Both the position numbers and the translations under genes were made by a program. From assembly GCA_029262315.1 (NCBI GenBank), contig JAJCZP010000019.1, positions 1-35,169 on the forward strand: DNA of 35,169 nt, written 5' to 3'. Each line of letters begins with the position of its first letter. The first letter of the stretch is position 1. The stretch is from Deltaproteobacteria bacterium (lineage in GTDB: Bacteria; Desulfobacterota; Binatia; UTPRO1). Shown here piece after piece: positions 9,311-17,136 of this stretch. The notes beneath the pieces were generated by a model. The model was not told the origin of the DNA. It searched no databases and was given only the letters and a program-made list of their open reading frames with translations.

Positions 9311-10045
9311 CTACCAGGCGAGTTCCCGGGCTGGTCGCTTGGTGGTGTTGGTGCGCGTGTCGACGATGCGCCCATCGCCGAACGCGAGCCCGCGATCGGC
9401 CATGTCGGCGATCCCGGAGTTGTGGGTGATGACCAAGGTGGTCGTGCCGAGTTCCGCGTTCACGCGCTCGAGGATCTCCATGACCGTGATGCCTGTCGCA
9501 CTGTCGAGTGCGCCCGTCGGCTCGTCGCACAGCAGCACTTCGGGGCGTTTGGCGATCGCCCGCGCGACCGCCACCCGCTGCTGCTCACCGCCGGAGAGCT
9601 GCGAGGGGAAATGGTCGATCCGGTCGCCCATGTCCACGAGCCGAAGCGCCTCTTCTGGGGCCATCGGGTCCCGCGAGATCTCGGTGACGAGTTGAACGTT
9701 CTCGCACGCGGTGAGGCTGGGGATCAGATTGTAGAACTGGAAGATGAAGCCCACCGAGGCGCGGCGAAAGATCGTGAGCCCCTTGGCGTCGAGGGCCGAG
9801 ATCTCCCGATCCCGGAAGAAGACGGCTCCCGCGGTCGGGCGATCGAGGCCGCCCAGGATGTTCAACAGAGTCGACTTGCCGCTGCCGGATGGTCCCATCA
9901 GCACGGCGAACTCGCCGTCGAGGATCTCGATATCGACGCCCCGGAGCGCGTGCACCTCGGTCTCGCCCCGTTGATAGACTTTCGTGACACCGACCGTCCG
10001 AAAGCTGATCGCGGTCGTGGCGTCGGTCTGGTCGCTCGTCGTCAC
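9311..10045 (-). CDS. ABC exporter ATPase (MacB/LolD/DevA type)
   Basis: This cytoplasmic ATPase powers the FtsX-type permease encoded 4 bp downstream. It has Walker [10 protein letters not shown] (K57), the Q-loop region [13 protein letters not shown], signature LSGGEQQR, Walker [11 protein letters not shown]-loop ALDS and H-loop ITHN. The FQFYNLIP segment is typical of the LolD/MacB/DevA branch, which couples mechanically to FtsX-fold permeases rather than importing solutes. The length (244) is usual. It is the first gene of the leftward exporter operon. The 103 bp to the next gene upstream, which is also leftward, leave room for a promoter, though I could not pick one with confidence. Confidence 0.94.
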   Translation of the reverse strand: MTTSDQTDATTAISFRTVGVTKVYQRGETEVHALRGVDIEILDGEFAVLMGPSGSGKSTLLNILGGLDRPTAGAVFFRDREISALDAKGLTIFRRASVGFIFQFYNLIPSLTACENVQLVTEISRDPMAPEEALRLVDMGDRIDHFPSQLSGGEQQRVAVARAIAKRPEVLLCDEPTGALDSATGITVMEILERVNAELGTTTLVITHNSGIADMADRGLAFGDGRIVDTRTNTTKRPARELAW

Positions 10046-10148
10046 CGTTCACCTCAACGGTACCGGTGCGGCGGGGGCGATTCAACTGACGAGCTGTGAT
10101 GGACGGCGAGGGTCGAGCGACGGAGAGGATGAGGCGCGTGCCTGCTGG

Positions 10149-11075
10149 TCAGATCGGCGCTGCCACATAGGCGAGCCGTGGGAAGTGCGTCGCCATCTCG
10201 TCCAGCGAGAAGCTGGCGTGGAAGATGCGGCGTAGCTCGGCGCGGTCGAAGAGGAGGCCGACCTCGGGCAACTGGAGTGCCAGCCGGACGCTGAAGAGTC
10301 GAAAGAGCGTCCGCGTCAGCCGGCGACCGCGCGGCCCCATCTGGGCCGCGATGTAGCCCACGTGGCTGATCTCGTCGCCAATGATCTCGTCGTACAGGCG
10401 CCGAATGCGTGTGACGACCGGGGGATCGTCCGCGAAGAGCGCGAGGCCGCGGTCGCGGAGCGCGCGGAAGAGTACGCAGCCCACCATCTCGGCCATGCCT
10501 GTCACTGGGAGCTGCCAAGCGACGGGAGCGGCGAGCAGGTATTTGACGAGCGCGCGCGCCATCAGCGGCGGCGCCTGCGCCCGTACCGGCAGGTCGAACA
10601 TATGGACGACCTGCGCGAGCAGCCGGGTGTGGTACACTTCCTGTAGCTGGACATGCATGCGGATCGGGTCGCTTTCCTCGGTGACATGCCCGAAGAGGTC
10701 AGCTAGTCCGACGGCGAAGCGCTCGGCGTTGTTGGCTTTGGCCGTCGCCAGTAGCCACAGAGTGCGCGCGTCGAGGCCGTGCTCCGGGCGTCGCCGCCCG
10801 GCGTTTCTCAGATACGCCTGGCGGTTCACCGTGCCCGCTGCGCGCACGGGGTCCGACGTCAAGTCCTCGAAGAATGTCTCGCGAGTGGATAGCTGGCGAC
10901 ACTCGAAGGTCAGGTGCCCATCGCGTCCCGCCAGAAAGGCGAGATACCCCTCGTGGGGAGCGAGCCCGGTGCTCCGCCCATCGGTGAGCGTCCGGCGGGT
11001 CGTGTCGTGAGCGTGGAGAGAGACGTCCATGGCTCGCTGGAATATGGAAGCGACGGGACCAGCGGCAATCGGCAC
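10149..11075 (-). CDS. Ferritin-like diiron protein (AurF/oxygenase-like)
   Basis: This probable soluble four-helix-bundle diiron protein shows the paired ligand pattern of ferritin-like oxygenases: E146-x-x-H149 (QEVYHTRL), E196 (GMAEMVG) and E235-x-x-H238 (GDEISHVGY), with a possible first-helix Glu in NNAERFA. Such proteins oxidise small molecules or thioester-bound substrates; the substrate here is unknown. The start is uncertain. GTG at 11075 has a GAG five bases upstream, and ATG at 11030 (MDVSLHAHD) is the alternative, without a clear Shine-Dalgarno. It is divergent from the response regulator gene about 100 bp away, so the two-component pair may control it. The recognition rests on motif spacing rather than on a named family. 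Confidence 0.7.
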   Translation of the reverse strand: MPIAAGPVASIFQRAMDVSLHAHDTTRRTLTDGRSTGLAPHEGYLAFLAGRDGHLTFECRQLSTRETFFEDLTSDPVRAAGTVNRQAYLRNAGRRRPEHGLDARTLWLLATAKANNAERFAVGLADLFGHVTEESDPIRMHVQLQEVYHTRLLAQVVHMFDLPVRAQAPPLMARALVKYLLAAPVAWQLPVTGMAEMVGCVLFRALRDRGLALFADDPPVVTRIRRLYDEIIGDEISHVGYIAAQMGPRGRRLTRTLFRLFSVRLALQLPEVGLLFDRAELRRIFHASFSLDEMATHFPRLAYVAAPI

Positions 11076-11173
11076 CCGGGCTCATTTTCTCCGGGCTCCT
11101 GGTCCTGGTACCGGGGGCTAGTGTCTCCAGTACCGACGGACTATTCCGTGCTTGGGGGTCGGACCTGCTATTG

Positions 11174-11860
11174 ATGGCTGAGGAGTCGGGCGTGGCGCAC
11201 GAGACCATCAAGCTGGTGATCATCGATGACCATCCCGTTTTCCGTGAGGGCCTGCGCCAATGTCTCGATGCCCGGAAGGGGTTGAAACTCCTCGCCGCGG
11301 TCGCGGGCGGCGACGCGATGTGGCAGGCGTTCGAGACGCACGGCCTGCCCGACATCGTGCTCATGGATGTCGAGATGCCGGGAGCGAGCGGTATCGAGCT
11401 CACTCAGCAGCTCCGCCAGCGCTATCCCGAAGTGCGGGTGATCATGTTGACGGCCTTCTCGGACACCGAGCGCGTCTTCGCGGCATTGAAAGCCGGGGCG
11501 ATCGGCTACCTGCTGAAGAATGTTTCACCCGATGAGATCCGGGCGACCGTCGAGCGGGCTGCCACCGGAGAGCCCATGCTCTCGGGCGAGATCGCCGGGC
11601 GTGTGCTTCAGGAGTTCGAGCGCGAACGCGCGGAGGAACGTGACCGCGCGCAGCTCTCGACGCTCACGGACCGCGAGGAGGAGATCCTGCGGCTGCTTGC
11701 TACGGGCGAGCCGAATCGGGCGATCGGGGAGCGGCTCTTCATCTCCCAGCAGACCGTCAAGAATCACGTTGCGAGTATCTTCCGGAAACTGCAGGTGAAC
11801 GATCGCACCAAGGCCGCGTTGCTCGCGGTCAAGCTTGGCTTGGGCGAGCGGCGGTCGTGA
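11174..11860 (+). CDS. NarL/FixJ-family response regulator (REC + LuxR-type HTH)
   Basis: This DNA-binding response regulator has an N-terminal receiver domain with the acidic pair IIDDHP, phospho-acceptor D65 (VLMDVEMPG), the T in MLTAFS and K in YLLKNVSP, then a C-terminal LuxR HTH (about 155-215) with LTDREEEILRLLATG and SQQTVKNHVASIFRKL. The ATG at 11174 is preceded directly by an in-frame TTG; GTG at 11192 is a further alternative. The stop overlaps the GTG start of the downstream kinase gene by 4 bp, so the two are translationally coupled. The divergent diiron protein gene is an obvious possible target, by inference only. Confidence 0.93.
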   Translation: MAEESGVAHETIKLVIIDDHPVFREGLRQCLDARKGLKLLAAVAGGDAMWQAFETHGLPDIVLMDVEMPGASGIELTQQLRQRYPEVRVIMLTAFSDTERVFAALKAGAIGYLLKNVSPDEIRATVERAATGEPMLSGEIAGRVLQEFERERAEERDRAQLSTLTDREEEILRLLATGEPNRAIGERLFISQQTVKNHVASIFRKLQVNDRTKAALLAVKLGLGERRS

Positions 11861-13356
11861 GCGCGCGATGGAGTTCGCTCGTACGCGGGCTCGTCATTGC
11901 GGCTGGCGCGCTCGTCGTCGTCGCGAGTCTGCGCGCGTTCCGGCTCGACGACTGGCCGCTCTATCTCGCCTACGTGCTGACCGCGCTCGTCTTGTATCCG
12001 CCACGCGTCGAGGTGCTTCCGGGTATGCATCTGACGATCCCCGCGCTCGCGGTGACGATCGGCTTCGTGTACATCGCGGGACTTCCGATCGTCGTGCTTT
12101 GCACCGTGCCGGCCATGGTATTCGCCGGACTGCATCGTGTGTTGCCCGAACGATGGCGGATCTGGTTGCCCCACGTACCGTCTGGCCGCCCTGGGGTGGA
12201 CGGTGGGCACGGGTCGTGGCTCGGGGAGTTCTCCCCGAGTCGCGAGGCTCTGGTCGACTGGGGGTCGTTTGCCGTGGGGCTCGGGATTCGCTGGTGGGCG
12301 GCCTCGGCGGTGATGTCGGAGGGGCGGCCGTACACCGAGGCGTATGCGATCACGGTGGGGGAGTTCGCCGGGTACGCGTTCTGGAGTCTGCTGGCGATGC
12401 TGCCGGTCTATTCGTTCATCCGGCCCGTGCTCACTCCCGACCAGAAGCAGCGCGCGGCGCAGCAGGATCTCGGGCTGATCATGCCGTTGGCGCTGACACC
12501 GTTTGTCTTCCTGATCGCCTACGGCTACCACACGCACGGATTGGAGGGGGCGATCGGGTGGTCGCTCGGATCGTGTGGCGTGCATTTGCTCCTCAAGCGG
12601 CTGACAGAGCGGCGGCGCACCGTCGAGGAGCAGAACCGCAGCCTCGAGGCACTGAATCGCGAACTCGCGGATCGAGAGCGGTTGTCGGCCATCGGCAAGA
12701 TGTCGTCGGTCGTGTCCCATCAAATTCTTCACCAGCTCGGGGTCATTGGTATCTACGCCGACCTCATCAGGAACGCCGAAGCGCCGAGCGGTGCGGGTGA
12801 TGCTCTCGCGGAAGCCCGGACGCACGCTGGTGCCATCGAAGGCGCGCTTGGCGACGTCAATCGGGTGCTTCGGGAACTGCTGGTGTTTGGCGGGGATCTG
12901 CGTGTGAATCTCTACGAGCATCCGCTGGCAAGTGTGATCGCTGAGTGTGTGGCCGGTTGTCGGGCCGAGACCGACGAGCGCGGGGTCGCGGTGCGGGTCG
13001 AGTGCCCGGCGGAGCTGAACGTAAGTCTCGACAAGCTCAAGATGACCCACGTGTTTACGAATCTGCTTCGGAACGCGATGCAGGTCTCGCCGTCTGGGAG
13101 CGAGATCGTCATTCGGGGGAGCGCTCACGAGGATGCGGTTGAGATCTCCGTCAGCGATGCGGGCCCGGGGGTCACCGCGGAGCATCGCGACAAGGTATTC
13201 GCGCCTTTCTTTACCACCAAGGATGAGGGTATCGGGCTCGGGCTCGCGATCGCACGCGAGTTCACCGAGGCTCATGGCGGTAACATTCGGGTCGAGGACA
13301 CGCCTGGGCGTGGTGCGTCGTTCGTCGTCCGCCTGCCGTGCGACCGTGGACTCTGA
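11857..13356 (+). CDS. Membrane sensor histidine kinase with atypical H-box
   Basis: This inner-membrane sensor kinase is the partner of the preceding regulator. The N-terminal half (about 1-250) has some six to eight hydrophobic segments and no recognisable periplasmic sensor domain. A short coiled coil (about 255-280) leads to the H-box SHQILHQLG with H288, followed by Gln rather than the usual Glu/Asp. The HATPase domain has an N box (NLLRNAMQVS), DAGPG, the F-box-like FAPFFTTK and GIGLGLAIA. The GTG start at 11857 overlaps the regulator stop. NarL-type regulators usually pair with HisKA_3 kinases, but this dimerisation helix looks different. The signal sensed is unknown; a membrane or lipid cue is possible given the many TM segments. 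Confidence 0.9.
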   Translation: MSARWSSLVRGLVIAAGALVVVASLRAFRLDDWPLYLAYVLTALVLYPPRVEVLPGMHLTIPALAVTIGFVYIAGLPIVVLCTVPAMVFAGLHRVLPERWRIWLPHVPSGRPGVDGGHGSWLGEFSPSREALVDWGSFAVGLGIRWWAASAVMSEGRPYTEAYAITVGEFAGYAFWSLLAMLPVYSFIRPVLTPDQKQRAAQQDLGLIMPLALTPFVFLIAYGYHTHGLEGAIGWSLGSCGVHLLLKRLTERRRTVEEQNRSLEALNRELADRERLSAIGKMSSVVSHQILHQLGVIGIYADLIRNAEAPSGAGDALAEARTHAGAIEGALGDVNRVLRELLVFGGDLRVNLYEHPLASVIAECVAGCRAETDERGVAVRVECPAELNVSLDKLKMTHVFTNLLRNAMQVSPSGSEIVIRGSAHEDAVEISVSDAGPGVTAEHRDKVFAPFFTTKDEGIGLGLAIAREFTEAHGGNIRVEDTPGRGASFVVRLPCDRGL

Positions 13357-13545
13357 GCGCCGCGCCGCGCTGCGCTGCGCTGCGTGCGTTCGGGCGGGGG
13401 CCCGCGGGGCGACCGCTGCCCACGGTGGCAGAATCCGAGCCGTCATTGGCGCGGCGCGGGCGTTCCCATCGCGCGGCGCGTACGGTAGCCTCCCCCACGA
13501 CGGCGAGAGAGACACCGATTCCGCGAGCTGAAAAAGGAGAGCCTT

Positions 13546-14205
13546 GTGAGTGACGCCCATGTTTCCCGTACCCTCGGCGCAGTATTCTTTCCGAACTTCG
13601 AACTGCTCGACATCTTCGGACCGCTGGAGATGTTCGGGTCCGTCGGTCCGGAGGTCCGGATTGCCACCATCGCGGAGGAGGCCGGGCCGGTACGCTCAAC
13701 GCAGGGGCCCGCGGTGTCTGTGGATCACAGCTTCGGCGACTGTCCGAAACTCGATCTGCTGATCGTCCCCGGGGGGATCGGCACGATGACCGAAGGCGCC
13801 AATCCCCGGATGCTGGAGTTCCTGCGTACGCGGGTCGCGGAGGCCGAGTTGGTGATGAGCGTGTGCTCCGGATCGGGCTTGCTCGGCAAAGCGGGCGTAC
13901 TCGACGGTATACGCGCCACGACCAACAAACAGTTCTTCTCGCTCGTTTCAGCCGAGGGCCCGAAGGTCGAATGGGTACGTGAGGCGCGCTGGGTCGATGC
14001 TGGCAAATTCGTGACGTCGTCCGGTGTCGCCGCCGGAACCGACATGGCCCTTGCCGTGATCGGACGCCTCTGGGGTGTGGAGCGAGCGGAGAAGATCGCG
14101 GCGCTGACCGAGTTCACCTGGCATCGCGATGCCGACTCCGACCCCTTCACCCGCTACCTCGATCAGGGCGACGTCGGTGAGATGGCTGCGGCGCTCGAGG
14201 CGTAG
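13546..14205 (+). CDS. DJ-1/PfpI-superfamily protein (isonitrile hydratase-like)
   Basis: This cytoplasmic class-I glutamine-amidotransferase-like protein of 219 residues has the nucleophile-elbow cysteine C107 in VCSGSGLL, the acidic residue near the N-terminus (FELLDIFGPLEMF) and LLIVPGGIGT. The FEL-LD-GP-E-F pattern and the C-terminal EFTWHRDADSDPF match the InhA/isonitrile hydratase-like and ThiJ/PfpI branch, which lacks the AraC HTH. Its reaction may be hydration, deglycation or something else; this cannot be told from sequence. The GTG start at 13546 is set by a strong AAGGAGA eight bases upstream. The 189 bp upstream hold a short GCGCT run after the kinase gene. It converges on the secreted protein gene. 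Confidence 0.87.
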   Translation: MSDAHVSRTLGAVFFPNFELLDIFGPLEMFGSVGPEVRIATIAEEAGPVRSTQGPAVSVDHSFGDCPKLDLLIVPGGIGTMTEGANPRMLEFLRTRVAEAELVMSVCSGSGLLGKAGVLDGIRATTNKQFFSLVSAEGPKVEWVREARWVDAGKFVTSSGVAAGTDMALAVIGRLWGVERAEKIAALTEFTWHRDADSDPFTRYLDQGDVGEMAAALEA

Positions 14206-14305
14206 CGTCGTCGTGAGTCCGTTGGGCTTAGTGTCGAGCTCGCCGGGGCCCGGCTGGCTCGGGGCGACTAGACGCTGCGGGCTGTGCCCGGGACGCGTGC
14301 CGTGT

Positions 14306-14324
14306 GCGCCTCCCGAGGAGGCGC
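14306..14324. other. Hairpin between convergent genes, possible weak terminator
   Basis: GCGCCTCC and GGAGGCGC form a perfect 8-bp stem with loop CGA. It sits between the convergent DJ-1-like gene and the secreted protein gene, where a shared terminator would be expected. There is no T-run on either side, so intrinsic termination is doubtful. Confidence 0.35.
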
Positions 14325-14337
14325 GGCGTCGCCGGAT

Positions 14338-14979
14338 CTAGAAGATGACGCCCTGAACCGCCAGGACGAATGTCGGTGGAGCCGGGACGTAGTTGCTCGA
14401 GAGGACGCACAATCCCTGGCTCGGATCCGTTGCGAAGGGTGCGAAGGTGCCACTAGCGGAGGCGCACGCTCCGGCCGCGGTGTAGGTCAACGTGGGCTCG
14501 GGTTCATAGCATTCGACGGTGGTGATGTGGATCTTGTCGCCCGGGGGGGGCGGACAGAGGCCCGGGAGTTCGGTTGAGCCCGCGAACTTGATCTTCGCCT
14601 TTTGGCTCGCCACGCTCCCAGATACCTCGCCGCGCAGAATGAATCCGCCGCAGCTTCCCGCGGCACTGTCGATGAAGTTCATCAGGCAGATCACCTCGTC
14701 ACCGGTGCCCGGCAGGCCATCGCCAGGAGGCAGGCCGGCCATCTTCTTGAGCTGGATCTGCGCTTTGCACTTGTCGTCGAACTTGAACTTTGCGCCGCTC
14801 ACTCCTGGTACGAACAGCCCGCTGGCGACTACGGGCGTGAACCCCGCGTTGCAGAGGTCGCGGTCGTAACCGACGGGTCCGTGATTGACCATGTTGCCCT
14901 GGATCTTCTCGCCCGCGAACGCGTGGGGCGACAGAAGGAGCAGGGCGATCAGGACGCTTGTACTGGCGGCGGGTCTCAT
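14338..14979 (-). CDS. Secreted Cys-containing protein of unknown family
   Basis: The gene encodes 213 residues beginning MRPAASTSVLIALLLL, a clear signal peptide with likely cleavage after HAFA. The mature part is rich in Gly, Pro and Lys and has about ten Cys, suggesting disulfides in the periplasm or outside the cell. The segments FKFDDKCKAQIQLKKM, GDEVICLMNF and AKIKFAGSTELPGLCPPPPG look like beta-strand-rich sequence. I do not recognise the family. The frame is open upstream to 15468, but the ATG at 14979 has a strong GGAGGACC Shine-Dalgarno seven bases ahead and is followed directly by the signal peptide. It is divergent from the HugZ-like gene (148 bp apart). Confidence 0.82.
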   Translation of the reverse strand: MRPAASTSVLIALLLLSPHAFAGEKIQGNMVNHGPVGYDRDLCNAGFTPVVASGLFVPGVSGAKFKFDDKCKAQIQLKKMAGLPPGDGLPGTGDEVICLMNFIDSAAGSCGGFILRGEVSGSVASQKAKIKFAGSTELPGLCPPPPGDKIHITTVECYEPEPTLTYTAAGACASASGTFAPFATDPSQGLCVLSSNYVPAPPTFVLAVQGVIF

Positions 14980-15127
14980 GGTGGTCCTCCGTTGTGGGCC
15001 GATGCGGTTGCGGATGACGAGCGTAACGGCGATCGTACTACCGTCGACGCGGGGATGTCCATGAGGTTGCGGCGGGATGACGCTGTGCGCCATGCGCGCT
15101 ACACTCCTGGGTACGGAGGACAGTACT

Positions 15128-15943
15128 ATGAGTAGCGACGCCCATACGCGTACCGAAGCGCAGGCCGAGGAGTTGCTGTACGATCCGAGCGTTCCGACGC
15201 TCACCCATGGCGAGCGAGCCCGGACGCTGACCGCCGGCATCCGGACGGGCACGCTCTGCACGATTGCCAAGGAACCGGCGGGTTTCCCGTATGGCTCGTT
15301 CGTCACGTTCGCGATGGCCGAGGCCAGCCCGGTCTTTTTCATCAGCGAGTTGGCCGAGCACACGAAGAACCTGCATGGAGATCCGCGTGCGTCGTTGCTC
15401 GTGGCGGAAGGTGGAGAGGCCGATCCGCTGGCGAACGGGCGCGTCACCCTGCTCGGGAGCGTGCGCAAGCTGGAGGAGGGGCCGGAACGCGAAGCGGCGA
15501 AAGGCGCCTACCTGCAGGCCCATCCAAACGCGGCGTACTACATCGACTATGCCGACTTCGGCTTGTGGCGGTTGGATGTCGAGGGGATCCGCTACATAGG
15601 CGGCTACGGGCGCATGTCGTGGGTGGATGCGAAGGAGTGGCGCGAGGGCGAACCCGATGCGATCGCGCCGCACGCACGCGCGATCATCGATCACATGAAT
15701 GCCGACCACAGCACGACCATGGCCGACTACTGCCGAGCCTTGACGAAGGCGACAGATGTGACGGCGGCCACGATGACGAGCGTCGACCGCTATGGGTTCG
15801 AGATGTCGGCGGAGACCGGGCGTGGTCCGCGCCCGATTCGCCTGGCGTTCTCGGCACCAATTGCGACGCCCGACGAAGCGCGTCGTGAGATGGTCGCCCT
15901 GGCGAAGCGCGCTCGGGAAGCGCTCGGTGTTTCGGAGGGCTGA
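15128..15943 (+). CDS. HugZ-like pyridoxamine-5'-phosphate-oxidase-fold protein with DUF2470 domain
   Basis: The protein (271 residues) has an N-terminal split-barrel flavin/heme-binding fold (about 30-165, including GFPYGSFVTFAM and HTKNLHGDPRASLLV) and a C-terminal DUF2470 domain (about 185-265) with IIDHMNADHSTTMADYCRAL. This layout is that of HugZ-family heme oxygenases and of related FMN-binding proteins. The HMNADH histidine region is where HugZ binds heme, so heme binding or degradation is possible, but many homologues are only annotated as PPOX-like. The ATG at 15128 follows GGAGG at a proper distance; an upstream in-frame start at 15077 has no such site. A strong bidirectional terminator follows. 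Confidence 0.85.
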   Translation: MSSDAHTRTEAQAEELLYDPSVPTLTHGERARTLTAGIRTGTLCTIAKEPAGFPYGSFVTFAMAEASPVFFISELAEHTKNLHGDPRASLLVAEGGEADPLANGRVTLLGSVRKLEEGPEREAAKGAYLQAHPNAAYYIDYADFGLWRLDVEGIRYIGGYGRMSWVDAKEWREGEPDAIAPHARAIIDHMNADHSTTMADYCRALTKATDVTAATMTSVDRYGFEMSAETGRGPRPIRLAFSAPIATPDEARREMVALAKRAREALGVSEG

Positions 15944-15946
15944 AAC

Positions 15947-15986
15947 GAGAAAGGCCCCACCAGCGTGAGCCGGCGGGGCCTTTCTC
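15947..15986. terminator. Bidirectional intrinsic terminator
   Basis: GAGAAAGGCCCC (15947-15958) and GGGGCCTTTCTC (15975-15986) pair perfectly over 12 bp around a 16-nt loop. The outer A/T-rich part gives a short U stretch on both strands. It lies between the convergent HugZ-like gene (ending 15943) and the cold shock gene (ending 16008) and can end both transcripts. Confidence 0.88.
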
Positions 15987-16007
15987 AGTGTAGCTGAGGC
16001 TTCCTTA

Positions 16008-16214
16008 CTACAGCGTTACCACGTTGGCGGCAGCGGGGCCTTTGGGACCATCCGCAACCTCGAATTCTACCTTGGCGCCTTCGGCGAGGCTCTTGAAGCC
16101 TTCACCAGAGATGGCGCTGAAATGACAGAAGACATCCTTCTCACCGTCGTCCCGCGTGAGGAAACCGAAGCCCTTGTCGTCGTTGAACCACTTCACTGTT
16201 CCTGTAACTCGCAC
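16008..16214 (-). CDS. Cold shock protein (CspA family)
   Basis: This single cold-shock-domain, single-stranded nucleic-acid-binding RNA chaperone has 68 residues, the usual length. RNP1 is KGFGFL (about 14-19) and RNP2 is VFCHFS, where the more usual residue before His is Val. The segment [14 protein letters not shown] is diagnostic. The GTG start at 16214 is preceded by AGGAGT at good spacing. About 290 bp without a gene lie upstream, enough for the long regulatory leader typical of csp genes. That region holds AT-richer stretches near 16370-16440, where a promoter could lie, but I could not choose one. Confidence 0.96.
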   Translation of the reverse strand: MRVTGTVKWFNDDKGFGFLTRDDGEKDVFCHFSAISGEGFKSLAEGAKVEFEVADGPKGPAAANVVTL

Positions 16215-16501
16215 TGCCGTACTCCTAGTTCTCGAATCGCCGGAGTGCGGCTCTGCTACTTTGCTGCATCGTCCGTACCCTTCCGACTACTCGTCTTGCT
16301 GGGAAACCGTCCCATCGGTGGCGCCACCACCATCGCGCGCCGTATGCGAGGGCCCACCCTGGGCACCTCTAGATTTATGGTCCAGAAGCATAGCCGATCA
16401 TGAGGCGTTTGGACACACCAACTAGGGAAATATACCGGTAGTTGTTGGAATCACTGGGGAAATCTCTTGCCGAGAGGCGGTGCCAGCGGCGTGTACGCCG
16501 G

Positions 16502-17002
16502 TCACGGCTCGGAGAAGGTGGAGGGGGGCGCATCGACACGCGCCCGCTGCAGGAGCTCGGCACGCTCCTTTACCGCGTTGGTCATCGCCTCGAAGCCAGC
16601 GCGCAGCCTGCCGCCGAGGATGGTCATGACCACGGGAGCGAGCCAGCCGGCCAACGCAAAGTCGGAAACGTAGCGCGTGCGCGCGTCTCCGTCGGCATGC
16701 ATTTCTTGGCAACGCCGGCTCCGGATGGGTGAGCCCGCGTGTCCGGGGACACCCCAGCAGACGCGCGTCTGGGGGGCGAGGTCTAGGATGGTCTCGCGTT
16801 GAGGCTGCGCGAAGAAGGGGAGCACCCGGACGTGCATCGCGATCGGGTCGCCCACAGCCAGGCTCGAGACGGCTCGCACCACGAACGGGTTCCATTCCCC
16901 GTAGCGCGGGAGATCCGTGACGACCTCCCAGACGAGACTGATGGGCGCCTCGATGTCGAGTGCGAGGTGGATACCGGCGGGCATGGAGAGCCCATAGCGC
17001 AC
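16502..17002 (-). CDS. SRPBCC-fold (START/polyketide cyclase-like) protein
   Basis: This 166-residue, probably cytoplasmic, hydrophobic-pocket protein shows the family pattern: an N-terminal strand with LDIEAPISLVWEVVTD, YGEWNPFV, a central strand region, then a C-terminal helix (GGRLRAGFEAMTNAVKERAELL) that would line the pocket. Such proteins bind or convert lipids, polyketides or aromatic compounds. No catalytic residue can be named. The GTG at 17002 and the ATG at 16984 are both possible starts, neither with a clear Shine-Dalgarno. It is divergent from the DUF1214-sulfotransferase-SDR operon (134 bp apart) and may take part in the same lipid handling, by inference only. Confidence 0.75.
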   Translation of the reverse strand: MRYGLSMPAGIHLALDIEAPISLVWEVVTDLPRYGEWNPFVVRAVSSLAVGDPIAMHVRVLPFFAQPQRETILDLAPQTRVCWGVPGHAGSPIRSRRCQEMHADGDARTRYVSDFALAGWLAPVVMTILGGRLRAGFEAMTNAVKERAELLQRARVDAPPSTFSEP

Positions 17003-17136
17003 CGATGCTCTCTGGCCCAGCGTGGGAGTCCGGCTTTGGCGCCATGCACCGGGTCTGGCTGCCCCATAGGACTCCCGCTATTGTTCCTGGCGGTCGCGCC
17101 TCTGGTGCGCCGAATTCAGGAACAGGGAGATCGCAC

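Noticed and set aside
13361-13390. Short GCGCT/TGCGC repeat run after the kinase gene
   Set aside because: Only about three copies in a very GC-rich background; likely local slippage without function.
11764-13560. 598-codon minus-strand frame opposite the histidine kinase
   Set aside because: It is fully antisense to a kinase with all catalytic boxes; its residue mix is low-quality and Arg/His-rich.
16960-17136. N-terminal extension of the DUF1214 gene
   Set aside because: The extension has no family match and overlaps the divergent SRPBCC gene; the GTG at 17137 has a good Shine-Dalgarno.
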